Of a stretch of DNA of 64,000 nt, positions 9,096 through 16,245 are shown one piece after another. Origin of the DNA: Hymenobacter sp. BRD67 (lineage in GTDB: Bacteria > Bacteroidota > Bacteroidia > Cytophagales > Hymenobacteraceae); NCBI RefSeq assembly GCF_013256425.1, contig NZ_CP053904.1, positions 2,418,001 to 2,482,000 of the forward strand, written 5' to 3'. Every line of letters begins with the position of its first letter. Within the stretch, counting starts at the first letter, position 1. Both the position numbers and the translations under genes were made by a program. The notes under the pieces were generated by a model. The model was not told where the DNA came from and did not search any database. It saw only the letters and a list, made by a program, of their open reading frames with translations.

Positions 9096-10133
9096 TTATT
9101 CATTATTGCGCACCGCCTCTTCGCGGTTGAGCGCCGTGAGGAACGAGCGGGTAAGCGGCGTTTCGCTTTCGGCGCCGGGGCGGCGCTCGTAGCCGGCCGG
9201 GCTTTCGCCGGTGGCGGGCAAGGCGCGGTTGAGCCAGGCCAGGGCGTCGGTGGTAGTGCCGGGCATAAGGCCGTGCAAAGCAGCCAGCAACTTGGCCGGC
9301 AAGGTCAGAATGAGCTCGCCATCGCCGCGGCGGCAGGCGTTCCAGATGCTGCGGGCGGCCTCTTCGGCACTCATGGTGAAGCCCGGCAGGGCATCGGCGA
9401 TGCTAAACCAGGCGTATTCTTTTTCGTGCTGGCCCTTTAGCTCGGCGTGGCCGGCGCTGCCGGTGCGCAGCAGGCCAGGACACACGGTCGTAACGAAAAT
9501 ACCGTATTGGTTGAGCTCGGCCCGGAAGCCTTCGGACAGGCCTACCAGCGCAAACTTGCTGGCGCTGTAGGCCGTGAGGTGCGGAATGGCCACCTTGCCA
9601 CCCAGCGACGAGATATTGACAATGCGGCCCTCGCCGCGCAGCCGCATGCCCGGCAGCACGGCCTGCATGGCGTAGAGCGGCGCCCAGAAGTGTGTGTTCA
9701 TAGAATCCTCGAAGTCGCGGACGTCCATGTTTTCGAGCGGCCCACCCAGAATAATCCCGGCGTTGTTGATGAGCACATCAATCGGCCCCAGGCGGTTTTC
9801 GACCTCCGCTACCAGCGTGCGCACCTCGGTAGCGTCGGTCAGGTTGCGGGCCAGGGCCAGCACGCTAGTTTCGGGCGCGCCGTAGCGCAGCAAATCCTGG
9901 CGGGCGCGGGCCAGCTCCTGCTCGTCGCGGGCGCAGATAGCCACGCGGGCGCCTTCGGCCACGGCCCGGCGGGCCAGCACCAGGCCCAGCCCCCGCGAGC
10001 CGCCGGTAATAAGCACGGTACGCCCCGCCAGCTCATACGAGCCGCGCCGGTTGCGCCAAACAGTAGTGGCCAGGGCAGCAACGCCGAATCCGGCGGCCCA
10101 GAGCCAGGAAGTAGTACGAGAAGTTGGCTTCAT
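9096..10133 (-). CDS. membrane-anchored short-chain dehydrogenase/reductase
   Basis: The 345-residue protein has an N-terminal membrane anchor or uncleaved signal (WLWAAGFGVAALATTVW), then a classical SDR domain. It has the Rossmann glycine motif TGGSRGLG near residue 43, NNAG near 125, and the catalytic Ser in NISSLGG with YSASK near 170. A C-terminal extension of about 70 residues (LPAKLLAALHGLMPG to the end) is longer than in soluble SDRs. The substrate cannot be read from sequence; the family reduces ketones or oxidises alcohols with NAD(P)H. It is transcribed alone, with terminators on both sides. Confidence 0.9.
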   Translation of the reverse strand: MKPTSRTTSWLWAAGFGVAALATTVWRNRRGSYELAGRTVLITGGSRGLGLVLARRAVAEGARVAICARDEQELARARQDLLRYGAPETSVLALARNLTDATEVRTLVAEVENRLGPIDVLINNAGIILGGPLENMDVRDFEDSMNTHFWAPLYAMQAVLPGMRLRGEGRIVNISSLGGKVAIPHLTAYSASKFALVGLSEGFRAELNQYGIFVTTVCPGLLRTGSAGHAELKGQHEKEYAWFSIADALPGFTMSAEEAARSIWNACRRGDGELILTLPAKLLAALHGLMPGTTTDALAWLNRALPATGESPAGYERRPGAESETPLTRSFLTALNREEAVRNNE

Positions 10134-10194
10134 GCTACCCTGTATGGGTTTGGGCGGCGAAAGGTTGCATCGGCTACTTTACCTTATAAACAGA

Positions 10195-10237
10195 AGCGCG
10201 GGCCTGACAAGGTCAATAACCTTATCAAGCCCGCGCT
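10195..10237. terminator. terminator downstream of dienelactone hydrolase gene
   Basis: The outer stem agcgcgggc/gcccgcgct (10195-10203 with 10229-10237) continues into an inner imperfect stem around tgacaaggt/accttatca. It lies 17 bp past the stop of the minus-strand hydrolase gene. Confidence 0.7.
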
Positions 10238-10253
10238 ATTCATTCACTGGCAG

Positions 10254-10962
10254 TTATTTACCCATTTTTTCCTTAAAGAAAGCCAGCGTCAGGGCCCAGG
10301 CTTCGGCAGCGGCGTCCTTGTTATAGCTGGGGCGCGCATCGCAGTTAAAGCCGTGGTCGGCATAAGAGATAACTGTGTTGATGTAGGGCTTGCCGGCCGC
10401 CGCCACGGCGTCGGTCACCTGCTTTATCTGGTCCTGGCTGATGTGCTGGTCGAGGCCGCCCCAGAAAAACAGATGCGGCGCGTGCAAGTCTTTGGCATGG
10501 TCGGCCAGCAGGTGGGTTCCGCCACCATAGTACGACACTGCTGCTGCCAGCGGCAGCACGGCATTGGCCAAAAACGCTACCCGCCCGCCCAGGCAAAAGC
10601 CAATGGCGGCAATTTTATTTTTTTGCACGTTGGGCTGAGCTTGCAGCCAGTCGTAGGCTGCCTGCATATCCTGGGTCAGGCCTTCGTTGGTAATAGCCTG
10701 ATAGTGCGGCATGGCACTGGCAAAGTTGTCGTACGGAATCTCCAGCCCCGGCGCCGCCGTGCGGTGAAACAATTCGGGGCCACTACCACGTAGCCCGCCT
10801 GGGCCAGGCGGTCGGCCACGCTGCGAATATGTTGATTTACACCAAACGCCTCCTGGCAGAGGATAATACCGGGGCGGTAGTGGCGCCCTGGGGCTGAGCT
10901 ACGTAGGCGTGCACCTCGGTGCCATCGGCTACGGGCAGCACCAGCGAGTTGGGGGTACTCAT
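10254..10962 (-). CDS. dienelactone hydrolase family protein (two frameshifts)
   Basis: Repaired, this is a 236-residue alpha/beta-hydrolase of the dienelactone hydrolase family. It starts MSTPNSLVLPVADG; the nucleophile elbow is the cysteine in AIGFCLGG, with an aspartate in the GGLDQHI region and the catalytic histidine in YADHGFN. Members hydrolyse cyclic or xenobiotic esters in the cytoplasm. The frame breaks near 10777 (a ccccg run on the minus strand; adding C gives VVVAPELFHRTA) and near 10872 (ccccggt; one more base gives TTAPGIILCQEAFG). Both are single-base losses in G/C runs. It is divergent from the luciferase-like gene, 106 bp away. The start at 10962 is the only one that gives the conserved N-terminal strand. 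Confidence 0.85.
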
Positions 10963-11068
10963 AAAGAAGAGGAAAAGGAGTGGTAAAGTCGGAGCCGGAA
11001 CAAGGCGGTAAGGGTGGTTGTTTTACGAGCGTACAGCTTGTTTTACTATTTATTCTATTACTGTTACT

Positions 11069-12123
11069 ATGCCTGCCTCTCCCTCTTTGCGCCTGAGCGT
11101 GCTCGACCAGTCGCCCGTGCGCCCCGGCGCTACCTCCCGGCAGGCTTTGCTCGAAACTACCGAGCTGGCGCGCCTCGCCGACCGCCTCGGCTACACCCGG
11201 TTTTGGGTGAGCGAGCACCACAACACTACCTCCCTGGCCGGCCCCGCCCCGAAGTGCTGCTGGCGCACCTGGGAGCGCACACCAGGCATATCCGGCTGGG
11301 CTCGGGCGGCGTCATGCTGCCCCATTATTCGGCCCTGAAAGTAGCCGAAAGCTTTAAGCTGCTCGAAGCGCTGCACCCCGGCCGCATCGACCTGGGCCTG
11401 GGTCGGGCCCCGGGTGCCGACCGCCTCACGGCCTACGCGCTCAACCCGAATAATCAGTTCAACGAGCAGGACTTTATTGAGCAATTGCTTGACCTACAGG
11501 CTTACCTGCGCGACGATGCTACGCCCGAAACCATTCACGAGCGGGTGCAGGCTATTCCTAAAATTGCTACTCAGCCCCACCTGTGGCTGCTCAGCTCAAG
11601 CGGGCAAAGCGGGCAGTTTGCCGCCCAGCTTGGTATGGGGTTTTCGTTTGCGCAATTTATTGGGCCCCACGGTGGGCCGGCGGCCGTGCAGCGCTACCGG
11701 GCGCAGTTTCGGCCTTCGCCCGAGCTGGCGCACCCCCAAGCCAATGTAGCGCTGTTTGTGCTCTGCGCCGATACCGAAGAGAAAGCCAATGCGCTGGTTA
11801 AAGCATTATTTATCCAGCTATTACGCTTCGATCAGGGCCGGCGGGGCCCCTACCCCACCGCCAGCGAAACAGCCGCCTACGCTTTCAGTCCTGAAGAGCA
11901 GGCGCGCCTGCGCTACCACCAGGGCCGCGTAGTGAGCGGCACGCCCGGGCAGGTGCGCGAGCAGCTGACCCAACTAGCCACTGCGTACAACATCGATGAG
12001 GTGACGGCAGTAAGCATCACCGCCGATTTTAACGACCGCCTACGTTCTTACGAGCTGCTGGCCCAGGCCTTCGAGTTGGTGCCGACAACCCAAAAAGTAG
12101 CTGAAGAAGCCTTGACTTTATGA
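11069..12123 (+). CDS. LLM-class flavin-dependent oxidoreductase, MsnO8-like (one frameshift)
   Basis: The repaired 351-residue protein belongs to the bacterial luciferase-like monooxygenases: [12 protein letters not shown] at the N-terminus, FWVSEHHN near residue 50, then [20 protein letters not shown] and [14 protein letters not shown]. These are the hallmarks of the MsnO8 group. Such proteins use reduced FMN, but the substrate is unknown. The frame breaks near 11250 in gccccgccccgaag, and one extra C gives [21 protein letters not shown]. Translation starts at the ATG at 11069 ([10 protein letters not shown]). A strong terminator follows. Confidence 0.88.
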
Positions 12124-12156
12124 GTGGATACTATCCTATTCAGTATTGTTCTAAAT

Positions 12157-12184
12157 AAAAAGTCTCCCATTAGGGAGACTTTTT
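12157..12184 (+). terminator. intrinsic terminator after LLM oxidoreductase gene
   Basis: A 12-bp stem, aaaaagtctccc and gggagacttttt, closes a 4-base loop (atta). It is followed by a T tract on the plus strand, a classical rho-independent terminator 33 bp after the stop. Confidence 0.85.
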
Positions 12185-12270
12185 TAGTATCAACCATCTC
12201 ATAGACAGTTTTTTATTTCAACTACCAGCTTAAAGAGCCGGTAGCTGGATACAAGCTAATCAGTAAATTA

Positions 12271-12326
12271 TTTGGAATCATTCTAAATTCAGGCAGACCT
12301 TTGCGCTGCGTTGAATGATTCTAAAT
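12271..12326 (+). promoter_or_regulatory. promoter with two operator-like inverted repeats before TonB receptor
   Basis: TTTGGAATCATTCTAAA at 12271-12287 is a 17-bp inverted repeat with one mismatch around a central C. A second copy of the GAATnATTCTAAAT core lies at 12313-12326, just before the ATG at 12333. Between them, GACCTTTG at 12296-12303 resembles the -7 box TAnnTTTG with one change. It has a TTG at 12272, inside the first repeat, at a 21-bp spacing. The repeats would cover the -33 element and the transcription start. Given the siderophore-type receptor, a Fur-like iron repressor is the natural candidate (inference). Confidence 0.55.
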
Positions 12327-12332
12327 AAGCTT

Positions 12333-14819
12333 ATGTCTCAGCTTTTCTTTCCGATTTCGCTCCTGGCTTTGGCCTTGCCGCTGGGCTGCCTAGGGCAGGC
12401 CTCTACTACTCCCGGCCCGGCGCACCACGCGTCGCACCAGCACCGGCGGCTGGGCACCCTTGCAGGGAGGGTAGCGCTGGCCGACGGGCAGAGCGCTGAC
12501 CATGTGTCGGTGCTGGTGCGTGGCACGGGCTACGGGGCGGCACCTGATGCGAGCGGTAATTTTCGACTGACCGCGCCGGCGGGCTGGCAGGTAGTCACGT
12601 TTACGGGCCTGGGCTACGCGGCGCAGGAAATCACGGTGCAGGTAGCGCCTCATCAAGTTCTTACCTTACCAAGCGTGACCTTGGTACGCGGCACGCGGCA
12701 GCTCGACGAAGTAGTGGTGACGGGCAGCAGCGCAGCCACTCGCCCCACTACGGCCAGCAAATCCGGTATCGCACCCCTCGACCTGCCCCAGAGCGTGGGC
12801 GTGGTGTCAAATACCGTGCTTACCGACCAGCAGGTAAACCGCCTCGGCGATGCGTTGCGCAACGTGAGCGGCGTAGCTCTCACGCAGCAGCGCCAGGGCA
12901 TTGCCGAAACCTTCTCGGCGCGGGGCTTCAGCATCGGCATTAGCGGCGCGGGCGGCAGCATATTCAAAAATGGAGTTATTTCCAACACCCAGGGCTTTCC
13001 CGATGCCAGCACGCTTGAGTCGATTGAAGTGCTGAAAGGCAGCTCGGCCCTGCTCTACGGCAACGTGTCGGGCGGCCTTATAATCAATATGATAACCAAA
13101 AAGCCTCGCTTCGACTGGGGTGGCTCGGTAGAGATGCGGGCGGGCAGCTACCGTTTCTACAAGCCGATTGTGGACATTTACGGGCCCATCAGCAAGAATC
13201 TGGCGTTCCGGGTAGTGGGCACTTACGAAAATGCCAAAAGCTACCGCGACGTAGTGACGTCGAAGCGCGCGTACGTCAATCCTTCGCTACTATATAAGCT
13301 AGGCGAAAAAACGGACCTTTTGCTGCAGGGCGACTACCTGCAATCGAACGTGACCCCCGACGCCGGCGTGGGCGTAGTCAACAACGGAATTACGGCTGAG
13401 ATTCCGGCTAATACGCCGCGCTCACGCTTTATCAACGCGGTATGGGCGTATAATATTACCACGCAATACTCGGGCTCTCTGGTTGTCAATCATCGCTTTA
13501 ACGAATTGTGGAAGCTGAATGCCATTGCTGGCTGGCAGGACACGCGCGTGCAGGGCTTCGGGGTGGGTGTGCCGTCGGCTATTGCGACCAACGGCGACTT
13601 CAGCCGGACGCTCAGCGCCGTGAAAACGAGCGAGCGCGACTTCACCGGGCAGCTAAACCTGACGGGCAGGTTTGACACCGGCTTTCTGGGGCACCAGGTG
13701 CTGGCCGGCAGCGACGTGGTACAGATTCAGACCCAGAGCAATACGTTTCGCTACACCGATGCGGCGGGCAATGTGGGCCCGGCCTATGATATAATCAATA
13801 TCCTGGACCGTAGTAAATACGCGGAACGCACTGATATTCCGACCTTTACTGATACTGCCCGCACGCGCACGCCGTCGTACCGGGCCGGCGTTTATGCCCA
13901 GGACCTGATTACGCTCTCGCCTAAATTCAAAGTGCTGGCTGGGCTGCGGTGGTCGTATCAAAAAGCCCAGCCAGTTAGCGTTTTCAACCAGCTTACCCAG
14001 CGCGAGCGGGCCACCAGCGTTGAGAAGGTTGATAAAGCCTTTTCGCCCAAGGCCGCCCTGCTTTACCAGCCGCTGGCCACGCTGTCATTTTACGGCAGCT
14101 ACACCAACAATTTTACCATCAATACCGGCTACGACATAAACAAACAAGCGCTGGCCCCGTCTATCGTGGACCAATACGAGGCGGGCGCCAAGCAGGAGTT
14201 GTTTAGCGGCCGGGTTTTTACCAGCCTGAGCGTGTATCGCTACCGCAATAGCAATCTGGCCCAGTTTATCGCCTTTTTGCCCAATGGCCAAGCCAATACC
14301 GACACGAATGTGAAGGAGCTGACCGGCCAGACAACCAGCGATGGCCTGGATGTGGACGTCAACGCCAGCCTTTCCCCAAGCCTCTACTTCAACGTGGGCT
14401 ACGGCTACAACTACAATCGCTACACCAATACCTCCGGCCTGAAGGGGTCGCAGATTGAAGGCGAGCGCCTCACCAACAACCCCGCAAATACGGCTAACGC
14501 GTCTGTATTTTACACGTTTAGCCAGTCGGCCCTGCGCGGCATCAAAGTAGGTGCTTCGGCTTTTTATACCGGCCAGCGGTACGGGGGCAACAACAATACC
14601 GTGGGGCAGGACCCCGTAGGCAAAGAATACAGCCGGCTTATTTCACTAACCGGCTTCACTACCATCGACTTATCGGCCGGCTACACGTATCAGTGCTTCT
14701 CCCTGCTGGCCAAGCTCTCCAACATCACCAACGAGCTGAACTACCTGGTGCACGACCGATATAGCATAAATCCTATACCTCCGCGCCAGTTCCTGACCAC
14801 CCTAGGGTACACGTTTTAA
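12333..14819 (+). CDS. TonB-dependent siderophore-type receptor
   Basis: This 828-residue outer-membrane receptor has a signal peptide (MSQLFFPISLLALALPLG) and a histidine-containing spacer (HHASHQHRR). A carboxypeptidase-like beta-sandwich follows at about residues 40-115 (LAGRVALADGQSADHVSVLV). The plug begins at LDEVVVTG (about 126) and has SVGVVSNTVLTDQQ, ARGFSI and IEVLKGSSALLYGNVSGGLIN, and the 22-strand barrel ends in LTTLGYTF. The plug wording matches FecA/FhuE-type siderophore receptors rather than SusC, and no SusD partner lies beside it. It probably takes up a ferric siderophore, and the two upstream inverted repeats agree with iron control. I took the ATG at 12333, because the ATG at 12315 lies inside the second operator. 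Confidence 0.9.
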   Translation: MSQLFFPISLLALALPLGCLGQASTTPGPAHHASHQHRRLGTLAGRVALADGQSADHVSVLVRGTGYGAAPDASGNFRLTAPAGWQVVTFTGLGYAAQEITVQVAPHQVLTLPSVTLVRGTRQLDEVVVTGSSAATRPTTASKSGIAPLDLPQSVGVVSNTVLTDQQVNRLGDALRNVSGVALTQQRQGIAETFSARGFSIGISGAGGSIFKNGVISNTQGFPDASTLESIEVLKGSSALLYGNVSGGLIINMITKKPRFDWGGSVEMRAGSYRFYKPIVDIYGPISKNLAFRVVGTYENAKSYRDVVTSKRAYVNPSLLYKLGEKTDLLLQGDYLQSNVTPDAGVGVVNNGITAEIPANTPRSRFINAVWAYNITTQYSGSLVVNHRFNELWKLNAIAGWQDTRVQGFGVGVPSAIATNGDFSRTLSAVKTSERDFTGQLNLTGRFDTGFLGHQVLAGSDVVQIQTQSNTFRYTDAAGNVGPAYDIINILDRSKYAERTDIPTFTDTARTRTPSYRAGVYAQDLITLSPKFKVLAGLRWSYQKAQPVSVFNQLTQRERATSVEKVDKAFSPKAALLYQPLATLSFYGSYTNNFTINTGYDINKQALAPSIVDQYEAGAKQELFSGRVFTSLSVYRYRNSNLAQFIAFLPNGQANTDTNVKELTGQTTSDGLDVDVNASLSPSLYFNVGYGYNYNRYTNTSGLKGSQIEGERLTNNPANTANASVFYTFSQSALRGIKVGASAFYTGQRYGGNNNTVGQDPVGKEYSRLISLTGFTTIDLSAGYTYQCFSLLAKLSNITNELNYLVHDRYSINPIPPRQFLTTLGYTF

Positions 14820-14866
14820 AGCAGGGCGCTTCGGCCCCGGCTTCCTAAATACCTTCATAAAGTGCT

Positions 14867-15649
14867 TTAGGCGCTATGCAGCACCTCGTAGCCTAGCTTG
14901 AGAATAAACGCGCTTACCACGCCCAAAAACAGCACCCGCACGAAGCCCGTGCCACGCCGCAGTGCCAGCCGCGCTCCCAGCGTGGAACCCAAGACGTTGC
15001 AGGCCGCCATCGGCAAGGCGTAGTAGTAGAGCACCTGCCCGGTCGAGATAAAATAAGCCAGCCCGGTAATGTTGGTGGCAATATTCACCACCTTGGCCGA
15101 GGCCGAAGCCGCCAGAAAGTCATAGCCAAACAGCCCCACGAACGCAAACAGCAGCAAGCTGCCCGTGCCCGGCCCAAAGAAGCCGTCGTAAAACCCGATG
15201 CTGGCACCCAACGACACGCCCGTCCACAGCTCGCGGCTGCCGCGCAGGCGCGGGGCGTGCAGGCTGCCGAAATCCTTGCGCCAGAACGTATAAGCAGCCA
15301 TCAGCACCAGCAGCGCCAGCACCAGCGGCTTCACCAGCTCTTTGTTGAGGCCGCTCACGGCCCGCGCGCCCAGCAGCGCAAAGCAGCCTGCCACCACCGC
15401 TGCTACCGCCACCGTGCGCCAGTTAATAGCTACCCCACTGAGCCCGCGCAAATACCGAAATGCCGACGCCGACGTGCCGGCCAGACTAGCAACTTTGCCG
15501 GTGCCCAGCACCGTGGGCACCGGCACTTTGGGTAATAAAAGCAGTAGCGCCGGCAGTTGAATAAGGCCGCCGCCGCCCACCATGCCGTCGATGAGGCCGG
15601 CCAGCAGCGAAGCCAGGCATAGGAGGGGGAGGACTAAGCTGTTACCCAC
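14867..15649 (-). CDS. TSUP (TauE/SafE, YfcA-like) permease
   Basis: The 260-residue inner-membrane protein is made of eight or so hydrophobic helices in two repeats: GLIDGMVGGGGLIQLPALLLLLP at the first repeat and GFYDGFFGPGTGSLLLFAFVGL at the second. Both carry the family's glycine-rich G-x-x-D-G-x-x-G-x-G signature. TSUP proteins move sulfonates, sulfite or other small organic anions, but the substrate here is unknown. It starts with GTG at 15649, directly after the stop of the small membrane protein upstream, so the two are probably translated together. Confidence 0.9.
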   Translation of the reverse strand: MGNSLVLPLLCLASLLAGLIDGMVGGGGLIQLPALLLLLPKVPVPTVLGTGKVASLAGTSASAFRYLRGLSGVAINWRTVAVAAVVAGCFALLGARAVSGLNKELVKPLVLALLVLMAAYTFWRKDFGSLHAPRLRGSRELWTGVSLGASIGFYDGFFGPGTGSLLLFAFVGLFGYDFLAASASAKVVNIATNITGLAYFISTGQVLYYYALPMAACNVLGSTLGARLALRRGTGFVRVLFLGVVSAFILKLGYEVLHSA

Positions 15650-16047
15650 TCAAGCTCCTTGATTTAGCATAGCCCATACAAAAAAAGCACTTATCACCAG
15701 CCAGATAAGCAAAGGCTTCACCCAACTCTTGCGAGGAAAGTCGGCTTCGTCAGGCAGGTATTTCTTGAAGTAATACCTGTCGAGTACGTAACTCCAGCCT
15801 AAGTTTAAGCCGAGAGCTAACCCCCGGTTTTTGTTGAAATCAGGTTCACTAACAGTACCGTTAAAGCTGTATAGCCAATACTGGCCCACAATGCCTGCCG
15901 GGCGGCAGCTGGCTGGCCGGCATCTCTTAGTGAATGAAATGCCAGAATACCACCAGCCAGCCCACTAAACAGGACTGAGAAAACCCGTACCACCCGAGGC
16001 GAATAAATGGCAGGCTTTGCTTGGTCAAGGGTATATACTGGCTCCAT
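15650..16047 (-). CDS. small membrane protein of unknown function (one frameshift)
   Basis: Repaired, this is a 132-residue protein with a cytoplasmic-type N-terminus (MEPVYTLDQAKPAIYSPRVV). It has two hydrophobic helices (VFSVLFSGLAGGILAF and QALWASIGYTALTVLLVNLI), an amphipathic middle and a last helix (PLLIWLVISAFFVWAML). The frame breaks near 15832 in a run of five G (minus strand, accgggggttag), where a sixth G gives STKTGGLALGLNLGWSYVL. I do not recognise a family. It abuts the TSUP permease gene, so it may be an accessory subunit or just a co-transcribed neighbour. Confidence 0.65.
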
Positions 16048-16069
16048 TGTAGTTAAGAAAAAGGTAGAG

Positions 16070-16077
16070 CAAAGCTA
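16070..16077 (-). promoter_or_regulatory. candidate -7 box for membrane protein/TSUP operon
   Basis: On the minus strand TAGCTTTG matches TAnnTTTG exactly, 22 bp before the ATG at 16047. A TTTG lies 15 bp further upstream (16093-16096), shorter than the usual spacing. Confidence 0.4.
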
Positions 16078-16245
16078 CTTGTCCGGCTACCTCAAACCTA
16101 GCGAAAGTCAGTTCGTTTTTCTTTCTTTATAGAAGTATAGCGCAAAAATGCCCTTCACTCTAATCCACCTTGTTCCTCCCTGTCACCACCTGGAATGTAA
16201 GCCCGAGGCAAACATAGGATAGGATAGCTCTAAGCGGAATCCTCA

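Noticed and set aside
9447-10793. 448-codon plus-strand frame across the SDR and hydrolase genes
   Set aside because: It crosses two real minus-strand genes and a terminator between them, and shows no domain.
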